Shown: in pieces, positions 43,234 to 52,015 of the stretch
Layout of the letters: every line of letters starts with the position of its first letter
How positions within the stretch are numbered: the stretch's first letter is position 1
NCBI RefSeq assembly: GCF_015277815.1
Contig: NZ_CP063813.1
Span: forward strand, 2,914,001-2,978,000
DNA length: 64,000 nucleotides
Origin: Microbacterium atlanticum
Lineage (GTDB): Bacteria > Actinomycetota > Actinomycetes > Actinomycetales > Microbacteriaceae
Reading direction: 5' to 3'
The notes under the pieces: model-generated
The model's input: the letters and a program-made list of their open reading frames with translations, nothing else
What the model was told of the DNA's origin: nothing
Database searches by the model: none
Made by a program: the position numbers and the translations under genes

Positions 43234-44244
43234 CTACTTCACGCTGCCCGCGGTGAGGCCCCCGACGATGTAGCGCTGGAGCGCCAGGAACAGCGCCACC
43301 GGGAGCACGGCCGCGAGCACCGCGCCGGCGGCGAACAGGCTCCAGTTCTTGGAGAACTCGTCCGAGATGAACTTGTACAGGCCGACGGCGAGCGTCTGCT
43401 TGTCGGGATCGATCAGGATGATGCTCGCCAGCACGAACTCGCTGGATGTGCCGATGAACGACAGCAGCCCGACGACCGCGAGGATCGGCGCGACCAGGCG
43501 CAGGATGATCGTGAAGAAGATGCGCGCGTGGCCGGCGCCGTCGATCTTGGCCGCCTCGTCGATCGACGACGGGATGGTGTTGAAGAAGCCGTACATCAGG
43601 TACGTGTTCACGCCGAGCGCGCCGCCCAGGTAGACCATGATGAGGCCGATCTGGGTGTTCAGGCCGATGGCGGGGAAGATCTCGCTGATCTGCACCATGA
43701 GGAGGAAGATCGCGACCATCGCCAGCATCTGCGGGAACATCTGCACGACGAGCAGCGTCGTCAGCCCGAACCGGCGGCCCGTGAAGCGCATGCGCGAGAA
43801 CGAGTACGCGGCCAGCGCACCGAGGATCACCGTGCCGGCGGCGGTGGCGAGGCCGATCACCAGCGTGTTGAGGAACCAGGCGCCGTACGGTTGCCGCTCG
43901 CTGCCGAACAGGTCGATGTAGCTCTGCAGGCTCACGTTGGAGAACAACGCGTTCGCCGTCAGCAGGGTGCCACCCGGGTTCAGCGAAGCGGAGAAGACGT
44001 ACAGCAGCGGGAAGATCGCGAACACTGCCACGGCGATGCCGATGAGGTGGCGCCATCCGGTCTCGCGGAAGTATCGCTTGAAGGGGCGACGGGGCATGGG
44101 GCCTTCGCCGCGCACGCCGGCGCCCTCCTTCGCGTCGAAGCCGTCGATGGCGGCCGGGGCGGCCATCAGGGCTTCCGCACGTCCGACGCTCTCGCCGAAC
44201 TCCTGGAGCGTGGACTTCTTCTCGGAGTCTTGGGTGCCGCTCAT
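43234..44244 (-). CDS. malG: Maltose/maltodextrin ABC permease
   Basis: 336 residues. A cytoplasmic N-terminal region of about 80 residues, then six hydrophobic segments. The coupling EAA loop reads EAAKIDGAGHARIFFTIILRLVAPILAVVGL (near 235-265) and the periplasmic-facing segments match MalG: VFSASLNPGGTLL, LAAYSFSRMRFTGRRFGLTTLLVVQMFPQMLAMVAIF. The N-terminus is longer than E. coli MalG (296), chiefly by the initial extension. Directly downstream of malF (1 bp gap) and upstream of alpha-amylase. Confidence 0.92.
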   Translation of the reverse strand: MSGTQDSEKKSTLQEFGESVGRAEALMAAPAAIDGFDAKEGAGVRGEGPMPRRPFKRYFRETGWRHLIGIAVAVFAIFPLLYVFSASLNPGGTLLTANALFSNVSLQSYIDLFGSERQPYGAWFLNTLVIGLATAAGTVILGALAAYSFSRMRFTGRRFGLTTLLVVQMFPQMLAMVAIFLLMVQISEIFPAIGLNTQIGLIMVYLGGALGVNTYLMYGFFNTIPSSIDEAAKIDGAGHARIFFTIILRLVAPILAVVGLLSFIGTSSEFVLASIILIDPDKQTLAVGLYKFISDEFSKNWSLFAAGAVLAAVLPVALFLALQRYIVGGLTAGSVK

Positions 44245-44245
44245 G

Positions 44246-45865
44246 TCAGTTCAGCTCCTCGAGGGCCTTGGTGCGTCGGAAGGCGATGACCGAGATCGTG
44301 CCGACCAGCAGGAAGATGATGATCGAGAACGCGCTGGCCAGGCCGTAGTCGGCGGTCGATCCCACGAAGGCGACCTTGTACACCATCGTGATGAGGATGT
44401 CGGTGGCGCCGACGTTGACGTCGGCCGTCACGTCGCGCGGCCCGCCGCCGGTCAGCATGTAGATCAGGCTGAAGTTGTTGAAGTTGTAGGCGAACGAGGC
44501 GATGAGCAGCGGCGCGACCGCGACGAACAGGAGCGGCAGCTTGATGCTCTTGAAGATCTGCCAGGCGCTCGCGCCGTCGACCTTCGCGGCCTCCTGGACG
44601 TCGTCCGGGATGGACTGCAGGGCGCCCGTGCAGATGAGGAACATGTAGGGGAACCCGAGCCACAGGTTCACCAGCAGGATGCTGAACTTGGCCAGCCACT
44701 CGTTCGTCAGCCAGGGGATGTCCGCCCCATTGAAGAGGACGACGTTGATGTAGCCGAACTCCTGGTTCATCATGCCCGCCCATACCAGCGCCGACAGGAA
44801 CCCCGGGAAGGCGTACGGGAGGATCATGATGAGGCGGTAGTACTTCTTGGACTTCATCCGCGGATCGTTGAAGACGATCGCGAGGAAGAGGCCCATGGCG
44901 AAGCACGTGAACACCGATAGGAACGCGAACACGAAGGTCCACGTGAGCACCGAGAAGAACGGCGCGCGGATCGACTCCTCCGTGAAGGCTCGCACGAAGT
45001 TGTCGAACCCCACGGTGATCTGCCAGCCCGGCATCAGCTCCTCGCCGTCGGGGGACGTGAACGCGCCGGTGCCGACGTCGCTGTAGACCGTGCCCGTGCG
45101 GGTGTCGGTCATCGTGTCGGCCGCCTCGTCGTACTCGAGGCTCGAGAGGTAGACGTAGGCGACAGAGCCGTCCGGAGTCCGCAGCGACCCGTCGTTGGGG
45201 TCTTCGCTGATCGGCACCGCGATCGCGGCGATGGCCTCCTGGTTGGCGACGATCTGCGAGAAGTTGAGGGTGTTGTAGCCGGGGAGCGCGACGGCCTTGC
45301 CGCCGTCCATCTCGGCGTTGTCGACCGGCTCGAGCGGGCGGTCGACGCCTCCCAGCTCGACGTCGCCGTCGGGGTTCGTGACCAGGAAGGAGTACTCGCC
45401 GAGCTGCTCGACGATCGTCAGCTCGTAGGCCGGCGAGTCCGGCACGCGCTCCTGGGCGGAGAGCATGAGCGAGTTGATCGCGCTCTCCTTGGAGCCGTTG
45501 TGACCGGTGCCGTAGTTGGTGAAGGCGATGTAGGCCGTGTAGCCGGCGACGAAGATCTGGAAGATGAGGAGGAAGATCAGGCCCGGGATCAGATACTTCG
45601 CGGGCAGATTCCCTCGGCTGAAGTAGACCCAGTTCGCCACGCCCGTCACGACCAGGACGGCGATCGCGGCGACCCACTGCTCGCTCTGGAAGAGGACCAG
45701 CGCCGCGTACAGCGCGAGCGCGTCGATGAGGCCGAGGGCGACGACCTTGAAGATCAGGAGCTTCCACCCCGCTCCGGCCGCCTCGGCGATCCGGGCGGCG
45801 CGCCTCGACTTCTTGCTGGGGGGTGTCTCGACCGCAGCGTCGCGGTCAATCGTCGGGGTCGCCAT
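44246..45865 (-). CDS. malF: Maltose/maltodextrin ABC permease
   Basis: 539 residues from ATG 45865. Three N-terminal hydrophobic segments, then a large periplasmic P2-type domain (about residues 125-290), as in MalF, then five more TM segments with the coupling loop EAAKVDGASAWQIFKSIKLPLL near 440. P2 contains DVELGGVDRPLEPVDNAEMDGGKAVAL. Overall size close to E. coli MalF (514). Forms the permease heterodimer with MalG and receives maltodextrin from MalE. Confidence 0.92.
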   Translation of the reverse strand: MATPTIDRDAAVETPPSKKSRRAARIAEAAGAGWKLLIFKVVALGLIDALALYAALVLFQSEQWVAAIAVLVVTGVANWVYFSRGNLPAKYLIPGLIFLLIFQIFVAGYTAYIAFTNYGTGHNGSKESAINSLMLSAQERVPDSPAYELTIVEQLGEYSFLVTNPDGDVELGGVDRPLEPVDNAEMDGGKAVALPGYNTLNFSQIVANQEAIAAIAVPISEDPNDGSLRTPDGSVAYVYLSSLEYDEAADTMTDTRTGTVYSDVGTGAFTSPDGEELMPGWQITVGFDNFVRAFTEESIRAPFFSVLTWTFVFAFLSVFTCFAMGLFLAIVFNDPRMKSKKYYRLIMILPYAFPGFLSALVWAGMMNQEFGYINVVLFNGADIPWLTNEWLAKFSILLVNLWLGFPYMFLICTGALQSIPDDVQEAAKVDGASAWQIFKSIKLPLLFVAVAPLLIASFAYNFNNFSLIYMLTGGGPRDVTADVNVGATDILITMVYKVAFVGSTADYGLASAFSIIIFLLVGTISVIAFRRTKALEELN

Positions 45866-45898
45866 CGCTCCTCTTTCGAAACTGCGGGGAAAGTGATC

Positions 45899-45931
45899 GC
45901 CGGGGCGGCGTCGCGCGGACGCCGCCCCGGC
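45899..45931 (-). terminator. Attenuator hairpin between malE and malF
   Basis: GCCGGGGCGGCGTC (45899-45912) pairs with 45918-45931 (14-bp stem, 5-nt loop), 7 bp after the malE stop at 45939. It probably lowers malFG expression relative to malE. Confidence 0.75.
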
Positions 45932-45938
45932 ATGCCGG

Positions 45939-47186
45939 TTACTGGATGGCGCCCTGGATGTCGGACGACATCTTGTTCCACAGCTCGACCGGGTCACCGC
46001 CGGAGCCGTTGATGATGGCGCCCTCGGTCACGCCCCAGTACTGCCACACCGAGCCCATCTCGGGGATGCTCGGCATCGGGACGGCGTCGGTGCCCACGGT
46101 GCCGAAGCCCGCGGTGATCGGGTCGGCCGCGACGGCCGCCTCGTAGGCCGAGGTGAGCGCCGGGGTGCGGCCGCCGACCTCGTAGAGCGCGGTCTGCACC
46201 TCTTCGCTGCCGATGTAGTTCACGAGGAACTCCGTGGCGGCGAGCTTGTTCTCGCTCTCCGAGCTGAGGAAGAAGCCCTGCACACCCGCGAACGGCTGAG
46301 CTGCCTGGCCGCCGGCCGACGGGATCGGGTCGACGGCGAGGTTCAGGCCCGCCTCTTCGGCAGCCGGGACGTTCCACGGGCCGGTGAGGAAGAACGGCGA
46401 CTTGCCCGCGACGAAGTTCTCACGGGCGAGGTCGCCCGAGATGTTGGTGTTCAGCACGCCGGTGCCCGCGGCGCCCTGGCTGGCGAGCCACTGCGCGAAG
46501 GCCTGGCCGCCCGCGTTGCCGATCTGCAGGTCGCCGGCGTTGTAGCTGCCGTCGGGGTTGCTGCCGAAGACGGGAGCGCCGAACGAGGTCTGGAAGGGGT
46601 ACAGGTGGTACGGGTCGGCGGCCTCGGGGTCGAGACCGACGAGGAAGGCGTACTCGGTGCCCGCGGCCTGGCCCTTGGCGATCATGTCGTCGTAGGAGGT
46701 GGGAGCCTCGGGAACAAGGTCGGTGTTGCGCAGGAGGCCGATGTTCTCGATCGCGTACGGGACGCCGTAGACCTGGCCGTCGTAGCTCCACGCGTCGATG
46801 GCGACCTGCTCGAAGTCGCCCGAAGCATCGCCGAGCTCGACGGGAGCGACGACACCGTTGGTCACGAGCGTGCCCAGCCAGTCGTGCGCGCCCACCGCGA
46901 CGTCGGGACCCTCGCCGGTGGGAACCTGCTGGACGAACTGGTCGCGGATCTCGCCGAACTCCTTCTGGACGAGGTTGACGGCCACACCGGTGTCCTCGGT
47001 GAAGTCCTTCGCCGCGTCCTCGAGGACGCCCGCGCGGTCTGCGTCGACCCAGACCGTGATCTCGCCTGCCGACTCGTTCTCCTCACCGGAGTCCGCGTCG
47101 CCGCCGCTCGCGCAGCCGACGAGGGTCAGCGCGGAAACGGCAGCAATCGCGCCGAAAGCAGCGATGCTCCTCTTGTTCACCTTCAT
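45939..47186 (-). CDS. malE: Maltose/maltodextrin-binding lipoprotein
   Basis: 415 residues from ATG 47186. Signal with Lys-Arg start, hydrophobic core and lipobox LVGC (Cys near residue 24), then an Asp/Glu/Ser-rich linker. Mature SBP family 1 domain: EITVWVDADRAGVLEDAAKDFTEDTGVAVNLVQKEFG, IRDQFVQQVPTGEGPDVAVGAHDWLG, YGVPYAIENIGLLRNTDLVPEAPTSYDD, FFLTGPWNVPA, GFFLSSESENKLAATEFLVNYIGSEEVQ. Regulated by the promoter with two mal-type operators (47268 and 47355). Confidence 0.93.
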   Translation of the reverse strand: MKVNKRSIAAFGAIAAVSALTLVGCASGGDADSGEENESAGEITVWVDADRAGVLEDAAKDFTEDTGVAVNLVQKEFGEIRDQFVQQVPTGEGPDVAVGAHDWLGTLVTNGVVAPVELGDASGDFEQVAIDAWSYDGQVYGVPYAIENIGLLRNTDLVPEAPTSYDDMIAKGQAAGTEYAFLVGLDPEAADPYHLYPFQTSFGAPVFGSNPDGSYNAGDLQIGNAGGQAFAQWLASQGAAGTGVLNTNISGDLARENFVAGKSPFFLTGPWNVPAAEEAGLNLAVDPIPSAGGQAAQPFAGVQGFFLSSESENKLAATEFLVNYIGSEEVQTALYEVGGRTPALTSAYEAAVAADPITAGFGTVGTDAVPMPSIPEMGSVWQYWGVTEGAIINGSGGDPVELWNKMSSDIQGAIQ

Positions 47187-47267
47187 TGGTGGGTGCCTCT
47201 CTTGAGTGCTGGTGTAGTGCCGGCCTCCGCACGGAGGACGAAGACCGTTGTTCCGGGCCCGCAATAC

Positions 47268-47281
47268 TGCAAGCGCTTACA
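47268..47281. promoter_or_regulatory. malE promoter operator O1 (LacI/MalR type)
   Basis: TGCAAGCGCTTACA lies at 47268-47281 on the plus strand, just downstream of the minus-strand promoter TTGCCC (47304-47309) - 17 bp - CACAAT (47281-47286), so it would block the start of malE transcription. Matches the GCAAGCG core of LacI-family maltose operators. The whole 47187-47513 gap is the shared malE/yajQ control region and has no gene. Confidence 0.7.
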
Positions 47282-47354
47282 TTGTGCCTCACGAGTCGGC
47301 AAGGGGCAACACGACCCGCTCGAATCGATATCTGGCTGTGACCTTCGCGTGTTG

Positions 47355-47368
47355 TGGAACCGCTTGCA
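47355..47368. promoter_or_regulatory. malE auxiliary operator O2
   Basis: Reading minus strand TGCAAGCGGTTCCA, nine or more of fourteen positions match O1, 87 bp further upstream. A second site at this spacing can support repression by looping or control yajQ. No malR gene is in the window. Confidence 0.6.
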
Positions 47369-47513
47369 CAGCCGCTATGGCCGATGCGACGCCGTTGCCC
47401 GTCACCGCTGCGCGGCACCGTTCACGATGTGCGGGACGACCAGACGCGCGGCCCGGCGACCCGGCCTGGACGACCGGCAGACGGCAGGGGGCCCCGGCCG
47501 GTAGGTTTGGGTC

Positions 47514-48002
47514 ATGGCAGATTCCTCGTTCGACATCGTGAGCAAGGTCGACCACCAGGAGGCCGACAACGCACTCAACCAGGCCCGCAAGGAGGTCGAG
47601 CAGCGGTACGACTTCAAGGGCACCGGGGCTTCGATCGAGTGGAGCGGCGAGGCCGTGCTCATCAAGGCCAACTCCGAGGAGCGCGCGAAGGCGGTGCTCG
47701 ACGTCTTCCAGTCGAAGCTCATCAAGCGCGGCATCTCGCTGAAGAGCCTCGAATCCGGCGACCCGGTCGCCAGCGGCAAGGAGTACCGCATCACCTCGAC
47801 GATCAAAGACGGCATCTCCTCCGAGAACGCGAAGAAGATCTCGAAGATCATCCGCGATGAGGGGCCGAAGTCGGTGAAGTCGCAGATCCAGGGCGACGAG
47901 CTGCGTGTGCAGTCGAAGTCTCGCGACGACCTCCAGGAGGTGCAGCGCCTGCTCAAGGCCGCCGACCTCGACGTAGACCTCCAGTTCGTCAACTACCGCT
48001 GA
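47514..48002 (+). CDS. yajQ: YajQ-family nucleotide-binding protein
   Basis: 162 residues from ATG 47514. The N-terminal [36 protein letters not shown] is the YajQ signature, and two ferredoxin-like repeats follow ([31 protein letters not shown] and [49 protein letters not shown]). Family members bind c-di-GMP or tRNA/GTP in other bacteria; which applies here is unknown. Length is typical (about 160). Confidence 0.93.
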   Translation: MADSSFDIVSKVDHQEADNALNQARKEVEQRYDFKGTGASIEWSGEAVLIKANSEERAKAVLDVFQSKLIKRGISLKSLESGDPVASGKEYRITSTIKDGISSENAKKISKIIRDEGPKSVKSQIQGDELRVQSKSRDDLQEVQRLLKAADLDVDLQFVNYR

Positions 48003-48057
48003 CGCGGCATCCGAACCGCGCTCCTACCGCGAAGCAGGCGGAGCACCGCGCAGCACC

Positions 48058-48601
48058 CGAGTCGCCAAGACACGCCGGACGGGATGCCCCCACCCGGCGT
48101 GTTTCGGCGACTCGCTGACGCGGCATCCGCACCGCACTCCCCACCGCGCGCGGCGCGCGGCGCACGCAGCACGCAGAAACCCGCCGCAGCACCCGCCCAC
48201 AGCACCCGACTCGCCAGGACACGCGGGACGGATGCCTCGCGCCCGGCGTGTCTTGGCGACTCGCGGGCACCGCGGCCCACAACGCAGCCCACACAGCGGT
48301 CGGCGCGCCCCGCCGCACCCGACTCGCCAAGACACGCGGGACGGATGCCTCGGGCCCGGCGTGTCCTGGCGACTCACGGGCACCGCAGCCCCAAAGGCAG
48401 CCCACACAGCGGTCGGCGCGCCCGCCGCACCCGACTCGCCAAGACACGCGGGACGGATGCCTCGCGCCCGGCGTGTCTTGGCGACTCGCGGGCACCGCAG
48501 CCCACAACGCAGCCCACACAGCGGTCGGCGCGCCCCGCCACACCCGACTCGCCAAGACACGCGGGACGGATGCCTCGGGCCCGGCGTGTCTTGGCGACTC
48601 G
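48058..48601. repeat. Array of five palindromic units in about 113-bp tandem repeats
   Basis: Units at 48058-48114, 48207-48264, 48320-48376, 48432-48488 and 48545-48601, each about 57 bp: an arm CGACTCGCCAAGACACGC (CGAGTCGCC in unit 1), a GGACGGATGCC-type loop, and the near-complement GGCGTGTCTTGGCGACTCG. The spacing of units 2-5 is 112-113 bp, and the spacers are themselves repeated (ACAACGCAGCCCACACAGCGG, GTCGGCGCGCCC). Each arm can form a long cruciform or RNA stem. Open frames across it are artefacts. Confidence 0.9.
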
Positions 48602-48725
48602 CGGGGACGAACGCCCGGCTGTCAAGGGGTAGCCGTGGCCGGACCCGGAGAGGACGATGACGAGTGACGCCACCGTTTCCCACGTGCCTTTCGACGTGTC
48701 CCGGCGGCGCGGGCGGAGGTGAGCG

Positions 48726-49067
48726 TTGGGCAAGTTGATCTACGAGGGAGCCGTCAAGGTCGATTTCGACGATCGGACGCTGGCGCATCTGCAGGTCGTG
48801 ATCGGGTCGAAGCTGCGCCGGGGTGAGCCGTTCCACTTCACCTGGCGCGACGACGTGAGCGTCGGCGACGGGCGCACCACCATCTGGGTGCACCCGCGCT
48901 CGGTCCTGGTCTACAAGTACTACGGAAGCAAGAAGCCCCAGCTGAACCCCGCGTGGATCGACGCGCTCGCGCACACGGCGAACTCGCCATCCGGCCTGTA
49001 CCTGGTGCCGGAGCCGGCGCTGCCGCCGAGCCAGAACGGGGCCACGCAGGAAGAGCTGGTGGGCTGA
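48726..49067 (+). CDS. Small conserved actinobacterial protein (DUF7882-like)
   Basis: 113 residues from a TTG at 48726, with GGAGGTGA 3-5 nt upstream. Sequence: KLIYEGAVKVDFDDRTLAHLQVVIGSKLRRGEPFHFTWRDD, IWVHPRSVLVYKYYGSKKPQLNPAWIDALAHTANSPSGLYLVPEP. Widespread in Microbacteriaceae and called ATP-dependent DNA ligase-like in old annotations, without evidence I know of. A 21-codon ORF (48657-48722, RBS GGAGAGG) ends 3 bp before and could be a leader. Function unknown. Confidence 0.72.
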   Translation: MGKLIYEGAVKVDFDDRTLAHLQVVIGSKLRRGEPFHFTWRDDVSVGDGRTTIWVHPRSVLVYKYYGSKKPQLNPAWIDALAHTANSPSGLYLVPEPALPPSQNGATQEELVG

Positions 49068-49219
49068 GCACTCACGCGGACGCCGGTCCCGCGGCCACGT
49101 CGGCAGCGGATGCCGCAGGGCGCACAGGATGCATCTCCGGGTCCCGCCGCGCAACCCCCGCGACGGCGGGCGTCACGCTCCGTAGCGTGTCCCGGACGTG
49201 AGAAGGGTCTGGAGGGTCC

Positions 49220-49495
49220 GTGTACGCGACGGAGCTGACCATCGGTGAACACGTGTTCCGGCTGCCTGACGGCGTGGACGAGGACGCGGTGCTCGCTCAG
49301 CTGACCGACGCCATCCGAGCCGGCGGCGGGATCGTCGACCTGCCCGGCACCTCGACGCACTCGGCCAAGGCGGTGCTCGTGAGTCCGGGAGTCGCGGTCT
49401 TCATCGAGCGCATCACCATCCCCGACGCGGAGCTCCTCGGCCCGGAGGGCGACGGCGACGGGGATCCGATCTCCCAGACCGACTGGCCGATCTGA
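49220..49495 (+). CDS. Hypothetical small protein
   Basis: 91 residues from GTG 49220, GGAGGG 4 nt upstream. The sequence YATELTIGEHVFRLPDGVDEDAVLAQLTDAIRAGGGIVDLPG, then LVSPGVAVFIERITIPD, has the pattern of a compact beta-alpha-beta domain with no cysteines and an acidic tail. I do not recognise a family. It precedes an alpha/beta hydrolase by 40 bp in the same direction and could share its transcript. 49068-49219 upstream shows nothing. Confidence 0.6.
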   Translation: MYATELTIGEHVFRLPDGVDEDAVLAQLTDAIRAGGGIVDLPGTSTHSAKAVLVSPGVAVFIERITIPDAELLGPEGDGDGDPISQTDWPI

Positions 49496-49535
49496 CCACC
49501 GCGTCCATCCCATCGCGGGTTCGTAGCATGGGACC

Positions 49536-50342
49536 ATGGTGCTGACGGAGCAAGACCCGCTGACCGAACCCGAGACGCGGCCGACACGGAGCCCGAGGCA
49601 GCGGCCGGTCGCCCGGCGGGTGGACGTCGACGGGCTGGCCTTCCGGGTGCTGTCCTCCGCCCGGCCGGACGCCGACGCCCCGCCCGTCGTGCTCGTGCAC
49701 GGCATCGGGGTCTCCCACCGGTACCTGTCCCGCCTGCACGACGAGCTCTCGGCCCATCGGACGGTCGTCTCCATCGACCTCCCCGGTTTCGGCGGCCTGC
49801 CCAAGCCGGGCGTGGACCTCGACGTGCCGGCGATGGCGCGCGCGCTGGGTCAGGTGCTCGCCGGACTGGAGCTCGGGCCCGTCGTCCTGCTCGGACACTC
49901 GATGGGATCGCAGTGGGTGGTCGAGACCGCCGTCCAGCGTCCGCAGATCGTCACCACCGTCGTCGCGATGGGTCCGGTCGCCGACGAACGGCACCGCACG
50001 ATCCTGCGGCAGTCGAGCGCCCTCGCCCTCGACACGCTGCTGGAGCCGCCGACGGTGAACGCCATCGTGCTGCGCGACTACCTCCGCTGCGGCCCCCGCT
50101 GGTATCTGACGCAGCTGCGTCACATGCTCGCGTACCGCCTGGAGGATCGTGTCGCCGAGCTCACGGTGCCGCTGCTCATCATCCGCGGGGGCGCGGACCC
50201 GATCGCGGGACTCGAATGGTGCCGCCGGCTTCGTGAGAACGCGCGCGCCGCCGACCTCGTGGTCATCCCGGGACACCATCACGTCGCACAGCAGTCCGCG
50301 CCTCGCGCGGTGGCGTCCGCGCTCCTCGCGCTGACCGCCTGA
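49536..50342 (+). CDS. Alpha/beta hydrolase
   Basis: 268 residues from ATG 49536. Hydrolase core from about residue 50: VVLVHGIGVSHRYLSRLHDEL (oxyanion loop), VVSIDLPGFGGLPKP, nucleophile elbow LLGHSMGSQWV with Ser near 118, LIIRGGADPIAGLEW with the acid Asp near 225, and PGHHHVAQ with the catalytic His near 250. A 40-residue Arg/Pro-rich N-terminal extension precedes the domain. Esterase, lipase or C-C hydrolase; substrate unknown. Confidence 0.85.
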   Translation: MVLTEQDPLTEPETRPTRSPRQRPVARRVDVDGLAFRVLSSARPDADAPPVVLVHGIGVSHRYLSRLHDELSAHRTVVSIDLPGFGGLPKPGVDLDVPAMARALGQVLAGLELGPVVLLGHSMGSQWVVETAVQRPQIVTTVVAMGPVADERHRTILRQSSALALDTLLEPPTVNAIVLRDYLRCGPRWYLTQLRHMLAYRLEDRVAELTVPLLIIRGGADPIAGLEWCRRLRENARAADLVVIPGHHHVAQQSAPRAVASALLALTA

Positions 50343-50368
50343 GGCGCCGCGGACCCTCGAGAGCGGCG

Positions 50369-51166
50369 TCAGACCGGCGAGCTCTGCTGTGGCATTCGCG
50401 GCGGCCGGCCCGCACCCGCGTCGCCCGGCGAGCGCAGCCCGCGCTGACCGACGACCAGCAGTACGACACCCGCGATGACCCCCGCAGTCCCGACCGCCAG
50501 CAGGATGCCCCCGAGCACCAGCAGCGCCGTCGCCGCCGGGGCGATCAGGTCGCTGCGCGCTCCCGCGCTCATCTCCACATCGACGCCGGGCGCGCCGTCC
50601 GCGTTCATGACGACGATCCCCCAGGTGCCGGGGGTCAGTGTCCACGTGACCTCCTGCGGCCCGGATCCGCTCGCCGACGCGATCCAGATGTCGAGATCGC
50701 CCGGGGCGGCCGACGGCGCCGAGCCGGCGTGCTCGCGGTAGCGGACGTCGGAGCGGAAGTCGAGGCGGCGCACCTCGCTGTGCTGGACGTCCGAGAGGTA
50801 GCGATCGATGTCGGCCTGCGCGGCGATGCCGACGAACACGGGCTCGTCGGCCGATTCCACGGTCAACCTCAGCGCCGCGACGTCGAACGGCAGATTCGAC
50901 ACGTCGCCGTGCATCGTCAGCGCGTCCCGCGCGGGCGACGTGAGCGCGTACGAGTCCGTCGACATCTCGATCCCGCCCGCGGAGATGTATCCGTCGCCTG
51001 CCTGCATCCCCTGGATGCCCGCCGCGGCGACCCCGACGAAGAGAACCGCCCCGCCACCGGCGGCGACGAGCAGTCCGACGATGAGCAGCACGATCCCGAC
51101 GATCGTGGCGGTCCCCCCGCTCCGCTGCGGCGCAGGGGCGACGCCTGGTGTGAGTGTTCCGGTCAT
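50369..51166 (-). CDS. Membrane protein, unknown function
   Basis: 265 residues from ATG 51166 (GTG 51172 in frame). Topology: an N-terminal TM segment (TATIVGIVLLIVGLLVAAGGGAVLFVG), an extracytoplasmic central domain of about 140 residues (SADEPVFVGIAAQADIDRYLSDVQHSEVRRLDF, TWTLTPGTWGIVVMNADG), and C-terminal TM segments (LLVLGGILLAVGTAGVIAGVVLLVVG). It resembles a group of actinobacterial proteins without name. Convergent with the hydrolase and divergent from the membrane gene at 51262. Confidence 0.65.
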   Translation of the reverse strand: MTGTLTPGVAPAPQRSGGTATIVGIVLLIVGLLVAAGGGAVLFVGVAAAGIQGMQAGDGYISAGGIEMSTDSYALTSPARDALTMHGDVSNLPFDVAALRLTVESADEPVFVGIAAQADIDRYLSDVQHSEVRRLDFRSDVRYREHAGSAPSAAPGDLDIWIASASGSGPQEVTWTLTPGTWGIVVMNADGAPGVDVEMSAGARSDLIAPAATALLVLGGILLAVGTAGVIAGVVLLVVGQRGLRSPGDAGAGRPPRMPQQSSPV

Positions 51167-51261
51167 GCTCACAGCGTGCGCCGCGGCGGTCGGATGCTGC
51201 GGGGCCAAGGTCCCGTGGGTCCTCACCGCAGCCGCCGCGCGGCCGCCCCTACACTCGGGCC

Positions 51262-51738
51262 ATGCGCTTTCTCCGGGCCGTCCTCTCGGCCGTCGTCGCG
51301 ACGCTGCCGGTGCTGGTCATCCTGCTGATCCCCAGCCTGGTCCGCGGCGACACCGGCGGGGTCTCGCTGGTCGGCATCGGCAGCACGCTGCTCAACGCCG
51401 CCTTCATCGCGGCGATCATCCTCATCCCGAAGGTGAACGGATGGCTCGATCCCGAAACGCCCGGCTGGACCTCCACCACGGCGATGGCGGCAGTGGGAGC
51501 GGTGTGGCGGACCCGGATCTGGCTCGCCCTGCTGGCTGTCCTCGCATTGCTCGCCGTCTACGCCGCCGGGCAGACGCTCGCGTACTTCGTCGGGCAGGGC
51601 GCACCCGCTGTCGCGGAGGGGACCCTGGACTACAGCAGGTTCCTCGTCCAGGAGATGACCGTGTACCTGCTCGGCTTCGTGCTGTCGCTGACGACGTATC
51701 TGCTCATCATGCGCACGCTCGCGCGGTCGCCGAGATGA
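51262..51738 (+). CDS. Small integral membrane protein
   Basis: 158 residues from ATG 51262. Four hydrophobic segments: FLRAVLSAVVATLPVLVILLIPSLV, LVGIGSTLLNAAFIAAIILIP, IWLALLAVLALLAVYAAGQTLAYFVG and VYLLGFVLSLTTYLLIM. No recognised domain. Ends before a strong terminator hairpin. Confidence 0.65.
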   Translation: MRFLRAVLSAVVATLPVLVILLIPSLVRGDTGGVSLVGIGSTLLNAAFIAAIILIPKVNGWLDPETPGWTSTTAMAAVGAVWRTRIWLALLAVLALLAVYAAGQTLAYFVGQGAPAVAEGTLDYSRFLVQEMTVYLLGFVLSLTTYLLIMRTLARSPR

Positions 51739-51753
51739 TCGGCCGACGTAAAA

Positions 51754-51782
51754 GGCCCCGGGTGCTGGGGACACCCGGGGCC
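51754..51782 (+). terminator. Terminator after the small membrane gene
   Basis: GGCCCCGGGTG (51754-51764) pairs with CACCCGGGGCC (51772-51782), 11-bp stem with a 7-nt loop, starting 15 bp after the stop. Confidence 0.8.
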
Positions 51783-51920
51783 TGTCGCCGTCTGCTCTCG
51801 CTCACCAACCCCCCGGTTAGCGGCGCCTGACGACGGTTTGGGAAGGATTCTTGGGGAGGGCCTTCCCTGAGATGCTGGGGACATCTCCCCTAAATGTTAA
51901 CCTGGCGGGCAAGAGGTCCG

Positions 51921-51942
51921 CTGTCCCCTCTTCGGGGGACAG
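51921..51942 (-). terminator. Hairpin downstream of fprA
   Basis: CTGTCCCC (51921-51928) and GGGGACAG (51935-51942) with a 6-nt loop, about 75 bp beyond the reductase stop. 51783-51920 shows no other gene. Confidence 0.55.
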
Positions 51943-52015
51943 ATCCGCGCGTCTTCACGTCGCCCGGCACCCACGGCAACGGCGCACGTCCACCCGCGGA
52001 AGCCCGCGGAAGCGG

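Noticed and set aside
48058..48601. CRISPR array
   Set aside because: Repeats are 57 bp and palindromic, only five copies, and the spacers repeat each other; no cas genes nearby.
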